From Gnetum montanum (lineage: Eukaryota; Streptophyta; Gnetopsida; Gnetales; Gnetaceae): a stretch of DNA of 64,000 nucleotides. Below are positions 1 to 10,600 of this stretch, piece by piece. A program made the position numbers and the translations under genes. Each line of letters begins with the position of its first letter. The stretch's first letter is position 1. The notes under the pieces were generated by a model. It made no database searches, was not told where the DNA came from, and saw nothing but the letters and a program-made list of their open reading frames with translations. The stretch lies in NCBI GenBank assembly GCA_015680685.1, contig MNCI01000579.1, positions 62,001-126,000 of the forward strand, written 5' to 3'.

Positions 1-397
1 CCATTATCTTGTTGGTATAATAGGAATGAGAATCATTAAATCTTTTCCCCTTCAAAGATTCATAGCATTTTTGTAGCCACCAATCTTGTAGACATTGTGC
101 CTCAGTGGGATGATAATCCATAGCATTAGTATCTCACACAACATACTTAGCATGACATTCTTGAAGATCATATTATATAAGAAATTGTTGGAGCATTGTA
201 GGAATAGATCGATTGGGTGGCAACATAATGTTGTCCTCCATGTCACGCCACTGTAGTTGTTCATCTTGGTGTAGGATGAAGGTAAAGTTTGGTACATACT
301 CATCAAGATGAGCATATACTATTTGATACTATTGAGGCATTCACTAATAAGCTTTATCAGACTTGGATGAAGAATTTCTCTTGTGAGAAGAAGACAT
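1..397 (-). pseudogene. Gag N-terminal fragment of element 1
   Basis: Gag is the capsid/nucleocapsid precursor of the retrotransposon. The minus strand opens at 397 with MSSS and continues with a stretch homologous to the Gag N-terminus of element E, where a YAHPDEYVPNFTFILHQD-type segment precedes a conserved W. The reading frame is broken early, so only short open pieces remain. The frame shown by the longest local ORF (52-315) is partly shifted. The core and zinc-knuckle region lie beyond the window edge. The start was chosen because elements C and E begin Gag with the same MS(S/L)SHR context at the same distance from the LTR. Confidence 0.65.
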
Positions 398-555
398 TTT
401 CAGTAGATGAGAAAAAATGCAATGTGGTTGAAGATTTTATTGTAGTAATTATAAAATATGATATGACTCTAAGGTTTTTTCCAATGATTTAAATAATTTT
501 ACTAGGTTCTAAATAGCACATGAAGAAAACAAAAGGTCCATGACAATGGTGCCAA

Positions 556-1378
556 TGATGAGCAGTGAGGCACCCCAACACCCAACCATACAAATCACTA
601 AGGTGTTTACATGCGATTCGGTCAAATTTCATGGACCTATAGTACTATAGTGCACTAGCTCTTCTAGGAAGTGAAATGGACATTGAGAACATTCATTGTC
701 TTCCCAACTACACTTGTGAGGCTCAAGGTATAGTTTAAGTATAATTGAGATACATGATTTTTCTTATTTTATGTTTTATAAATTTGATTGCCTATAATAA
801 GAATGAAAGGTCAAGTAATTTAAGATATAATTCATCTACTGCCTAGCTAGCCTAACACAAGTAATTGTCCCACTTTCCTGGACACATCCTAAACACATAT
901 AGTGTTGCTGGGCTACCAAATGTTAAGTGTTGTTGGGTTACCAAGTACTATATGTATGCTTAAAGTGGTTGTGCTTGTGTTCATTAACTTCTGGAAAGTA
1001 CTTTCTTAATTTAAATGCATTAAAGCAAAGTGCATTAGAAGAAACATTAATCTATTCTCAGTGCTACAAGAATTTTCAAAAGAGTTCATTTTTATTCCTG
1101 TCACACTACTATGCTTAGGCACATTAGTGTTCAAACAAAGAACTGTACATACTTAGACTCCTTTTATGGGCAGTCAAAAAATATTCTAACCTTGGAGAAA
1201 ACAAATTACAAGAGCTTTAGTACTTTGACTAGAAACTGAAAACTGACTGTGAAATCAGGAGCCCAAGTGCTATATTTATACTACCACACCCTCCCCCCAA
1301 TGTTGGATACCCAACATCACACCAAGACCCTAACATTGGATACCCAACATTGTAGCAGACGAAGAAACATGTTCATCA
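556..1378 (-). repeat. 5' LTR of element 1
   Basis: On the minus strand this begins TGATGAACATG and ends at a decayed TCATCA next to the primer-binding site. A TATAAATA box lies about 100 bases in (plus-strand tatttata near 1274-1281). Between the terminus and the TATA box, the motif TTGGGTATCCAA occurs twice, separated by about 40 bases. The body matches the other LTRs in the window, for example the segment around the conserved AAGCTCTTGTA motif. Confidence 0.85.
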
Positions 1379-2382
1379 ACTATGCATCCATACAAAATTA
1401 AAAGTTCTATAAGATTTTTAAAAAGTATTTTAGATCTTTGATTCCTAAATAATTTTAGTACCTTCAAGCTCTTTTTTTTATTTAACCACATAGCAACTTA
1501 ATAGAGAGCTACAATTTTAGTATTATTTGTCATTTCCTTGAATACTATTGAACGTTACATGTGTTGTCATTTACTTGAATAGTACTTGTGTGTATTATGT
1601 TTCTGATATAAAAGATTTAAAATTCAAAATAAAAATAATGGAAAAAAAGTATGAAGAAAGAAGAGAAAACTAAAGAACAAAAATGAAATTCCATACATAC
1701 AATGAGGCACTTTCATATTAGCCTATTCATCAAATTTATATGTAATTTCTTCCCATGATTTGCATGGGATGGCATAAGAAACTACCATCCTAAGGAACTA
1801 ACTGAATTTATGGCTAAGTGGTAGAACATCTCTCCCTCAAACTATGATAGCACTAATACCAAAATTACAATTTACCCTAATATATCACAAATAAGGGCAC
1901 TATAATAATCAAAGGGAGAAAATGGTTGGTGCTCTAGAATATTTGTTGAAATGAATCATTAGCAAGAAAGCCAAATATACAAAGGAGTTGGAGCTTTTAT
2001 GTACTTCACATATCAACATCTAAATTGTGGTGTAAAATACAAAATAAATAACTACCAAAAACAAAGAAGCTGTAATACCAAAATTGGTGTGAGTATGCAA
2101 CAGGAGCTCACTGGCTTTCATGACCAAACCACATCCTAGTGATAGTTTACCAACATTCACAAGTATCACTCATGTAGCAAATTGTAGAATAGGAGAGGGA
2201 ATGATGACTATAGAAAGACCTTAGTGCTCATCAAGGTAGAGAATGATGGAAAAAGTAGGAAAAACATTGAAGATCAGAAATTAGCTCCCATACCATGTCA
2301 AAAATATAAAATTTAAAAATAATAATAAAAAAAATTATGAAGAAATGAGACAAGACTAAAAAAGAAAATGTCATTCCACATC
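1379..2382. other. Spacer between elements 1 and 2, no gene seen
   Basis: AT-rich sequence with no recognisable protein and no LTR-family match. Two A-rich stretches (about 1610-1690 and 2290-2380) resemble each other, each ending near a tTCATTCCA/TTCCATAC-like phrase, so part of this DNA may be an old duplication. The short ORF at 2231-2458 runs into the LTR and looks fortuitous. Confidence 0.4.
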
Positions 2383-3264
2383 TGATGAGTGGTAAGGTAC
2401 CCCTACTCTCAACCATACAAATCACAAAGCATTCATGTGCGATCCGGTTCAATTCCATAGACTATATAGTTTTCTGATGCACTAGTTTCCTAGGAAGTAA
2501 ATGGGGTGTTGAGAACATTCGTTGTCCCCCCAACTACACTTGTGAAGCTTAAGGGTATGGTTTAAGTGTAATTGAGGCACATGATTTTTATCATTTTATA
2601 TTTTATGGTTTTGGTGCTTCAAAGAAACAAGATAATGAATAAAGTAATTTAATGTTTACTTTAATCTAATTGGCTAACTATTGTTCAACTAGTCCTAACA
2701 TAAGTATTCGATCCCACTTATTGTACACATCCTGAACACATATAACATTTTTGGGTTACCAAGCATTAAGCATTGCTGGGATCACCAAACATCATATGCA
2801 TGCTCGAAGTGGTCGTACATATGTATTTACTTAATTTCTATTTAGCTTATCTTTCTTAATTACTTAATTAGCTTAATTACTAAAGAACATTGAATAAATA
2901 ACTAAAAACATTAAATGCATGAATAAAACATTTAACCTATCTAAAATGTTGTAAGGTTATTCAAAAATCTCATCTTTATTGCCACACACACTACCATGCA
3001 TAGGTACAACAGTGCTTGAGTAAAGATCCATATACTCAATGACTCTTGTTGTAGGCACTTAGGAAAATATTCTAAATTTTGAATGTAAAAACTACAAGAG
3101 ATTTGCTACAACTATTACCAAACATCCCTAAACATGGTCGGTTGGCATGTATTATAGGCAAGAATAGGCCTTGCATTGATGGGGCCACATCTACGTATCA
3201 AACAATGCATCGATGGGGCCTAGTTGATGAGGCCTGATTAATGTGACCAAGTTGTGATTCATCA
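2383..3264 (-). repeat. 3' LTR of element 2
   Basis: The plus strand reads TGATGAG at 2383 and ends TTCATCA at 3264, so the sense orientation is minus. The U3 segment contains the phrases GTGGGGCC/GCCTAGTTGATG and CATCGATGGGGCC, the 'GTCGACGTGGCCC' class of U3 module shared with B, D and element 4. The polypurine tract is adjacent at 3265-3276. Confidence 0.85.
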
Positions 3265-3479
3265 TACCCCCACGACTAAATGAAAACATGTACCCAAGTT
3301 CTTTACAAAATTGCAAAGGTATGGAGTTATTGACTAGCACATGACACAACAAAACTAACATGATAAAAATAAGTGCTCGAGTGTATAGATCAACAAAATT
3401 TTAGATTTGTGGTGTTCATGACACATAATTAAACACCAAACAAAAATTGAATAACACGTCCGCTAATGGTGTGAGGAAA

Positions 3480-3890
3480 ATTGAGAAGATCACATGGTCC
3501 TAGGTAGTGGAGGCTCCTAAGGCTTCGATAGACCTTCTCCAACTTTAGGCACATGTGGAAGTTGAGGTTGTTATGGTTGTCCTACTACTACTACAACTTT
3601 TGGTGGAAGATGAAAATCATCTAGCAATGCTTTCATTTTCACCTCCTTACTCCTGGCGTCGTGTATGGTCCACATAGCTTCACCAATGTGGATAGGAATG
3701 AGCACTAATGAACTAGTGCTTTAGCATTAATGAACTAGGTAGCGAATTATTTGCACTCGATGTTGAATGTCCTAATTGCATTTTGCAACTCCCTATAAGT
3801 ATTCATTCTCTTGGCTAGGTTCTCAGTAGTTGATTGTTGATCGGTGAATCTTGCTTTGATAACTTTAAGTTTAACATTTTCCATCACAAG
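3480..3890 (-). pseudogene. C-terminal tail of the extra coiled-coil ORF, element 2
   Basis: On the minus strand the peptide FTDQQSTTENLAKRMNTY followed by RELQNAIRTFNIECK matches, residue for residue in most places, the tail of the extra ORF in element B (near 35870-35970, plus strand). Past an in-frame stop it continues with the same Lys/Glu-rich stretch and the Pro/Gln-rich end. The function is unknown. The repeated Leu/Lys/Glu pattern suggests a coiled coil. The 5' part is missing because the LTR of element 3 abuts at 3891. An alternative is a random coiled-coil-like stretch, but the match to B makes that unlikely. Confidence 0.6.
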
Positions 3891-4751
3891 TGATGAGTGG
3901 CGAGGTATCCCAACACTCAACCATACGAATACAAGCATTACACGCATGATTTGGTCAAATTCCGTAGACTAAGTGCCTACACGCCTCATGGAACACTTAA
4001 GGTTAATCATTCATTGTCTTCCCAGACTTGTAGTTGTCACGGTGTATGGTTAAGTCCGAGGTATATGATTTTTATGTATTTTTATGTTTTATCTCCTATG
4101 CTAATGAGGTGAAGGGTGAAGAAACTAATTAACTAACTTTAACTTACTAACTAAGTCTTAATTAACCTAGTGTTAGCATCTGTTCCCACTTACCATTCAC
4201 ACCCTGAACCAATGCAACCTTGGCTACCAAACGCTAATTGTTGCTGGGATCACCAAGCGTAACGCACGTGCTTGAAGTGGTTGTACTGAGGCACTTAACT
4301 AGGAGAGAATGGTTGAGAGAGATTTAATGACTAATAAAGCATTTAAATGATAAATAGTAAATAATAATAAATAAATTCCTATTTAGCCTATTCCATGCAC
4401 TGCAAGGTTTATCCAAGAAATTTATCTTTATTTCCATACACAAAATTGTGTTTAGGTACAATATTTGCTCGAATAAAGATTCGTTCAATTTGGAGTTCCT
4501 ACTAAAGGCACATGGAAAATATTCTATCTCTGGAAAGGTAAAACTACCAGAGTTTCACTATGGTCTAGGCCTAGAATGATGAACAAGGAATAGCCACCTC
4601 TTATTTATAGACTTTGTGGTGCACCACGATATCAAGTATGCGATATCGCAGGGGACGATGCGATATCATGTACACGATATCACGAGGGATGCGATATCGC
4701 AGCGGCCGCAATATCGCATATGTGATATCGTGACGATATCGTGTTCCATCA
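3891..4751 (-). repeat. 3' LTR of element 3
   Basis: Begins TGATGAG on the plus strand directly after the element 2 ORF tail and ends CCATCA before the decayed polypurine tract. The LTR body matches the family. Its U3 is unusual: about ten cATATC/GATATC/CGATATCG words lie in 4625-4745, with one GCGGCCGC. The five bases before it (ACAAG) do not match the bases after the partner-position LTR at 14062 (ATGTT), so 3891 and 14062 are not the two ends of one simple insertion. Confidence 0.85.
4625..4745 (-). repeat. GATATC-rich microrepeat array in the U3 of the element 3 LTR
   Basis: This stretch carries repeated palindromic words such as CGATATCG, GCGATATCGCA and ACGATATCA, plus one GCGGCCGC. 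It sits between the LTR terminus and the TATA box, in the position occupied by related but shorter motifs (GGTATCCGAT-like) in other copies. It is CpG-richer than its surroundings, which is odd in an otherwise CpG-depleted element. A role in transcription is inference only. Confidence 0.6.
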
Positions 4752-6660
4752 TACCCCCATGACTGAATAAAAAATTTTCCTCAAGTTCCTTACAATAATA
4801 TTGAGAAGGTATGGGATTATTGACTCAAAATGGAACTAATGGGATGCCATGTGAATGGATCATCATTACAAGACATGACAAAACTGGTGTTCATGACAAC
4901 AAGAGTGAACACCTTATACATTTGACATCAGGCCTCATTTGGTAGCTGAGAGAGAAGAGAGAGAAAGAAGTGTTGTTGCTGCCAATGCCAAGATTGTGCC
5001 TTTTATTGTCCATATGTAAGTGTGTCATTGATCTTTCTCCTTGCATAGTTGCTTCAGCACCGATCCATTCCAAGTGTTTCCTCTAAATCCAATCCATTGT
5101 GTCATGATTTCCATCTGCACACACAACATAGTCTTGATATTAGCAAGTGTAAATGAATTTCAATGCAATTGACACCTTGCTTTGGTGTAAGTCCATTGGC
5201 TGAGTTGTGGTATGGCTGATTGCGGATCTGGAGATATAATATTGGTGACTACCAAAGGTGTAGGGGTTAGGAGAAAATTAAAAAAATTGGGCCCCATACC
5301 CCCATGAATAATCACGAACCTCCAGTAGTGAGAGAATGGAAAAAGAGAAGGAATAAGAAAGATGGATAAAAAGATACAATGGTAACGTTGATAAAGTGGA
5401 TGTCAAGATGGAAATGAACAAAATAAAATGGATTGCAAAAATGTTAGGGGAAAGAAGTTAACTGGTGCACCAAATAGGAATGTTAGTGGGTCCTCCCCAA
5501 AGTAGGCTCATGCCCTTAATGCCCTAACAAACCCACATTTAAAGAGTTCGTAGGCTCTGGGAATGTCATTTGGAGCAAGAGTTAAAGTATTAACCACAAG
5601 AATTTACCAAAAAGAAAACAATGTATCAACCAAGATATACACTAATGATACAACCGACAATGAGATGGGCTATGGAGGAAGAATGATGGAAAGAAGAGAA
5701 TGCAATGGAATCTCAAGAACAAGGTGGTGTACAGCCCCTTGTGTGTTTCATGATTAATGTGACTTAGCATATCCCATTCCAAGTCAGGCCTCAACAAACC
5801 ACATCTAGTGACTTTGCATCAATGCATTCGGCTAATCCATCCACTCGAAGTAACAAGAATGCCTCTACCCAAGAGCCACTACTATTCCGACGAAACGAGG
5901 GAGGAGAGAATGGGAAGAGAGAAGGGCCTTAGTTAGAGGGAACATGTTTATTTTAGTTCCATAACTAGTTCTTGTAGCCCCAATGATTATTTCGTCTAAG
6001 GGGTGTGCTTTGAATTCGCACTATTTTTTTTGTTGTTTTTGTTTTTGTTTTTTGTTTTATGTGTTTATGCATGAGAACCACACCATGCAAAGACTTCTTA
6101 TTTTTATTTACTCAGCTTCCTAATAATTGGGTAACGTCGAAATGATAAGAAAACTCAAGAAGAAAACATCCAAGCACCCAAGGGAATGGCTAACACAAAT
6201 GCATCAAGTTCCCTTGAAGTCACACCCTTTTCGATCCTTGAGTCCTTCCTTAGTTTGAGAAATATCCAGTCACCGATTCATTAGAGTTCTTATTTATAAG
6301 GGACTATACATTTCCAATCCAAGAGAAACCATAGAAATCTATGGATGAATGGATGAAGTGGACTCATTTCCTGTCATATCAAAAGAACCATACCTTAGTA
6401 TCAACATCGTAACTTAAAGGTAAAAACCAAACATTAGTAATCAGATGGAAAAATAGTTCATACCATCATTAAGAACACTTATGGGATGACAAACATATAA
6501 GATGGATAACACACACACACACACACACTCACACAAAGAAATGAAAAAGTGTAACGATGTTGTAAAATAAAAACAATAAAAGTTAAAGAAATTTGTAAAA
6601 CAAAAATGTGTAAAGCAAAAATGTGTAAAAAAAAACTTAAAAGAACTGAAGGCCTCTAAT
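4752..6660 (-). other. 3' untranslated region of element 3
   Basis: No protein is visible. The stretch is collinear with the 3' region of element E (23044-24990) and, inverted, with that of C (50200-51980). Shared landmarks are the phrase GGGTCCTCCCCAAAGTAGG (near 5489), GGGCCTTAGTTAGAGGG (near 5923) and ACCACACCATGCAAAGAC (near 6080). Short ORFs here are fortuitous. Confidence 0.65.
6508..6535. repeat. (CA)n microsatellite
   Basis: A run of about nine CA dinucleotides, then TCACACA, inside the 3' region of element 3. Confidence 0.9.
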
Positions 6661-6662
6661 GA

Positions 6663-7370
6663 TTAGCATAGGTGGCTATCTCCCCCATGACTGAATTGAA
6701 AGGGAGATATCCAAAATAATGAGTGCCTATTTGAATTTCTTAGGAGTGTCCAACTTCTCCCAATTAATGTTTTCAAGTTAAGGGGTGGAAGTTGGGGACA
6801 CTCATATTTTAATGTATCTATGCCTTCGTTGTGGCCATGAGTTGTTCCCCTAGTTGGTTCCATGCATGTTGGTTGGCTGCTCTTTTGATTAGCTAGGTGT
6901 CCACTACTTGTGTGGTTGCTACATATAGGCACTTTTGTATTTGTGTTTCTTAGGCACACCGGTTACATGGAAGAGATGCTAAGCATTCTTCCATGTCATC
7001 CCCCTCTGAGTCACTGTATGTGATGCATGGAACTTTCTTCTTCTCGATTTTTCCATAAATATTTACCTTAGATATCTCCAAGGAAAGATTGTGGATCCCT
7101 AGATACGCATCTATTGTACTTAGCCATGGCCTTCCCATTATAATTGGGAAGCCCCCATTGTTACTGTTGACTTCTATCACCAGGAAATTGGTTGGGTATG
7201 ACCAATCACACACAGTGGTAACTATGTCCACCAATCCTAAGGGAATGGTTATGGACTGGTCAGCCAGCTCTAGTTGAATATTTCTATACTTAAGTTGGGG
7301 TAGGTTCCAGGATTGATACATTTCTCATAAGATTAAGTTGACTCCGGAACTTGAGTTAAGAAGAACCTTA
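6663..7370 (-). pseudogene. Aspartic protease domain of element 3, decayed
   Basis: Retroviral-type protease (gag-asp family) that would cleave the Gag-Pol polyprotein. The minus strand shows LLNSSSGVNLI, equivalent to the family's active-site loop (usually DLGAS.N), then EMYQSW, a domain with LADQSITIPLGLVDIV, and the C-terminal hallmark PIIMGRPWLSTIDA at about residues 45-60 of the 7321-6950 frame. The catalytic Asp position reads Asn. After the domain the frame runs into a Cys/His-rich tail (6959-6663), in another frame, resembling the linker that precedes RT in E and B, and then stops. RT is absent. An in-frame stop follows the active-site loop. Confidence 0.7.
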
Positions 7371-9800
7371 TGTGGTTCATTCCCAATGACTTGTAGATAG
7401 ATTAAGGGGCTTCCAAGATCAAAGAGATTCTAAGGAAGATGGCCTACCTTGATCCTAAAGAAAGGTCTTCTCTTCTTGCGGTTGTTAGGACCAGCAGCAG
7501 GTTGAATGTTTATAGCTCTCGTAGCATTACGTTGCTATGGTTGAGTGGGGAGTTCCCCTTGCATTGTTGGAGCAGGTGGTATGGGAACTATCAACGGAAG
7601 AGTGGCAGATGGATTTGGAGGATGGTACATGTGTGGGGTGTCTCCCATAGGATAAGGAGTTATTCTAAAGTACTCCTGAACTTGGTAGTGACGTTGGGGA
7701 GTTGTGTGACCCATGGAATCACTTGGAGAAATCGGCTGCTACATGTAGTATCCATATGGGTCTAGCTACCGATAAGGGTACTGTTGTTTCGGTGGTGGCA
7801 TCCCCCATGAATGTGGGTATTGTCACTATTAATGTTTCCCAATGGGTTGTGGTGGAGTTCCACTTGGATAGTACGTCAATGGTTGGTGGAACTGCCTTAG
7901 GTTACCTTGGGGATAAGGTAACCTTCGAGGTGTTTGCCATTTGTTAAGTCTCAGGTTAAGTGCATACACCCCAGATTCTTGTAGATGTGAGATGATTGGA
8001 CAACATCCCTTAGGATGGTCATATTGGTAGATCTCTCATCCACCATCATTGTCTATGTCTGAGTCCACAACTTCATTAGAGATAGTTATTTTCCCCTTAC
8101 CCTTGTCATGTGCAAGGCCTGAATATCTCCTCTTTTTCTTATCAGAGTCACTACCTCATTCCTCCTTAGACTCCTCTATGATTTTCAGAATATTTTCAAG
8201 TCTAGAGTCTATGGAATCCCATAATTGATCCACCTTCGCTAACACTTTGGTTGTTAGCTTCTGAAGTGGCAAGGTTTTTCTATTCACCAACTCTTCAAGT
8301 GGTGACTCATCCTCTTCATCGCAAAATCTCACTCCCTTCTTTCAAAGGGAGGGATCATGGCCATATTCTTTTGCGCTCTCTCTTTTTTGTAGCTCCCCTT
8401 CTTCTTTAGCTACTTGCTCCAACAAGCGATGAATTTCATGGGATCTAAGTTTGGATAATCTTCCTTGGGCATATGTCCCAAGGGTTCTCCTAGTTTTGTA
8501 CCTTAGCCCATCTACAAGGTGGCGTAGTTGATCCTGCTGTGCATAGCCATGGCCCGAGCAACAATGTAGCAATGCATAGTATTGGCCCATGGCAGCATCC
8601 AAGGGTTCATGATAACCCTGTTTCCATCCTTTGATTTGTTTACACAAGTTAGACACTTTGGTGTACGTTTGGTATTTATCGTTGAACAACTCTAACATCG
8701 TACTCCATCTCCTAATGGTTTCCAGCTCTAAGGACTATTACCAACTCTCTACTTCCTTGATGAGTGTCCTAGGAAACAACTTTAGTTTTTGCCACTCGTT
8801 TTCTATGTTCTTCAAGGTGCAAGCATCATGGAATTCCTATAAATGATTTTTCGGATTAGCATTATATCCCCCCTCAAAGTGTGGGATGTTATTCATGTCT
8901 AAGCACTTGATTCAACTAACCTTTTGATGCCTTGTGGGTATCCTAACTACCTCCGTTATATCAAGCATACTCTGGGTTGCAAGTAGGGGCTCGTCATGAT
9001 CATCTCTTCCATGATGTCTATGATGTCTACATTGTTCCCTACTTTCCCTTCATTCATGCCTTGATTCTCCTAACTACCCTCATCCTCTCTCTCGAATTTC
9101 TTGTCGAGGTCTCTCATTATGCTCACCTTTATCCTCACTGTTATACTCTCTATGGTTGCATCCCAATATGGAAGGAGAGGGCGAATGGTGTGATGAAGGG
9201 GAAGAAGAAGGAGAACCATCACCATGACGATGTTTCTTATCTTCTCTTCGAATGCTATGGCCCCAATCGTGATGATGATCCAAGTGCCCGTCCTTGTAAT
9301 GTGTTCTTGTTCCCTCAGTGAACAGTTGGCATTCATGGGTATCAGAACTAGGGTTATGAATCATGGAGTATAAGTTATGATACCCCACCTCCTCACCATC
9401 GTTTGGAGGGGGAACATCCTTCGATAGAGAACCCGTTATAATGGGTTCACCATCTCCAATTTCACTTAGGACGTGCGGGACCCATTTTCCCTTCAACAAT
9501 GTATGGTGGCTCTCCTTCTGTGATTCCCTTAAACATTGTGCTTCTGTGGGATGATGATCCCTTGTGTCAAAATCACCTACAACGTATTCAGCATATAGTT
9601 GTGTCATGGTGATCTGTGTCAAGGCATGGAGGAGCATGTTGAGGACTGCTCGATCTGGAGGTAACACTATGTTACCTTGCAAATCTCTCCATCGCAGTTG
9701 TTCATCCTGATGGAGGATAAAAGTGAAATCAGGTATATACTCATTGGGATGGGTATATACTATCTGATACTGTTGAGGAATTGGCAGAACTCGGTTATGT
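7371..9800 (-). pseudogene. Gag of element 3 (N-terminally truncated, frameshifted)
   Basis: Structural polyprotein of the element. Sense order on the minus strand: an N-terminal HPNEYIPDFTFILHQD segment (about 9760-9715) starts the 9682-9080 frame, a 200-residue stretch rich in His, Asp and Ser. The capsid-type core follows (8846-8342) with MLELFNDKYQTYTKVSNL, GYHEPLDAAMGQYYALLH and TLGTYAQGRL, typical of the Retrotrans_gag family. A knuckle reading *-EIYQYDHPKGCCP lies near 8035-7995 (first Cys replaced by a stop, second Cys by Tyr). A Pro/Tyr/Gly-rich tail (7950-7440) precedes protease. The MSSSHR start seen in E is missing because the sequence joins foreign DNA at about 9800. Confidence 0.7.
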
Positions 9801-9813
9801 CTAAGGTAAAGAT
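9796..9813. other. Recombination junction between elements 3 and 4
   Basis: To the left is Gag N-terminal sequence of element 3. To the right is 3' untranslated sequence of element 4, recognisable from the counterpart in E near 23705-23760 (AAAGAACTTAAGTAAACCC). No LTR lies between, although two independent head-to-tail elements should each have one. The exact breakpoint cannot be fixed by eye. Confidence 0.55.
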
Positions 9814-10103
9814 CTTAACTATCCAAACCAAGAGATATGCAAGTGGGTCCTCCCCATAGTAGGCACATGCACTTTATGCTTACATAACAACAACTAAGGA
9901 GTTTGTGGGCCCCACAGTTGATTAATGATTATCAAAAGTTAAGGGCCAACCTGGAGAGCTTAACTATCCAGACCAAGAGATATGCAAGTGGATCCTCCCC
10001 ATAGTAGGCACATGCACTTTATGCTTGCATAACCTCAACTAAGGAGTTTGTGGGCCCCACAGTTAATTAATGATTATGAAAAGTTAAGGGCCAACTTGGA
10101 AGA
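9814..10103. repeat. 145-bp tandem duplication in the 3' region of element 4
   Basis: The phrase CTTAACTATCCA(A/G)ACCAAGA occurs at 9814 and again at 9959. The following 130 bases, including TTTGTGGGCCCCACAGTT, are repeated with only a few differences. Elements E and C have the segment once. The duplication sits directly beside the element 3/4 junction. Confidence 0.85.
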
Positions 10104-10600
10104 ATCTATCCAAGAATTCCAACATGTCAAACTAAGACATTGAGCATAACATGGAAACTGGTAGTGAGATAAGTGACGGAAAGCATAAGTGGATGATTAA
10201 GAGGATGGAATTGAGTCCCAAATCATGATCACATGAAGTCCCTTGTGGAAATTATGTTTAAATAACTCAATAAAGTCCAACCTTAGTCCAAACCAAAACC
10301 AACCACTTTTAGTGACTTCACATTGCCACTTTAAGACTAGCCCACTTCTTGAAACATAAGCATGCACCATAGATTAAAACATTTTTCCTTATTTTAGGGG
10401 GAAGTAGGAAGTGAAAAAGGGCCTTAGATATAGGGGACCTTCAGGCATGGGTAACATGTCTTTCTAGTCCCATAACTAGTGCTTATAGTTTGTTATTTTG
10501 TCTAAAGGGTGTGCTTTGAATTTCCATCTTGATTTTTTTCCTCTTTTTTTTGTTTTTCTTTTTTTTTCGATGGGAACCACACCATGCAAAGATATAAGGG
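10104..10600 (-). other. 3' untranslated region of element 4
   Basis: Collinear with the E region near 23860-24345. Shared landmarks are CAAACTAAGACATTGA, AAAGGGCCTTAGATATAGG and ACCACACCATGCAAAGA, the last just before the junction with gag. No gene is visible. Confidence 0.6.

Larger units (their letters stand above)
1..1378 (-). mobile_element. 5' end of an Athila-like Ty3/gypsy element (element 1), cut by the window edge
   Basis: Reading the minus strand from the right gives a 5' LTR (1378 to 556), a primer-binding-like stretch, then the start of gag at 397 running off the left edge. The bases next to the LTR, TTGGCACCATTGTCATGGAC on the minus strand, resemble a primer site for the 3' end of tRNA-Asp with the CpGs decayed. 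Gag opens MSSS like element E. The rest of the element, including any 3' LTR and target duplication, lies outside the window. Confidence 0.8.
2383..3890 (-). mobile_element. 3' end of a second Athila-like element (element 2)
   Basis: A minus-strand 3' LTR (2383-3264) is preceded in the sense direction by the polypurine tract GTCGTGGGGGTA and by the C-terminal tail of the same extra ORF found in element B. The element stops at 3890, where the LTR of element 3 begins. The remainder was not found beyond element 4, so it is a truncated remnant. The tail shows that this copy belongs to the sub-type carrying an ORF between pol and the 3' LTR. Confidence 0.7.
3891..9800 (-). mobile_element. Element 3: gag-protease element lacking pol, minus strand
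   Basis: In sense order there is a truncated gag (about 9800 to 7450), a protease domain (7370-6950), a short stretch after it, a long 3' untranslated region (6660-4752), a polypurine tract GTCATGGGGGTA and the 3' LTR (4751-3891). RT, RNase H and integrase are missing; the coding remnant passes from just after protease straight into the 3' region. There is no 5' LTR. At about 9800 the Gag N-terminus is joined directly to the 3' untranslated region of element 4. Confidence 0.7.

Noticed and set aside
52-492. Overlapping short ORFs on both strands (87 and 67 residues)
   Set aside because: They overlap the Gag fragment in shifted frames or on the opposite strand, and their peptides have no independent support.
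4625-4745. Array of short repeats as a CRISPR-like locus
   Set aside because: The words are palindromic and of unequal spacing, lie within an LTR and have no spacer structure; the genome is eukaryotic.
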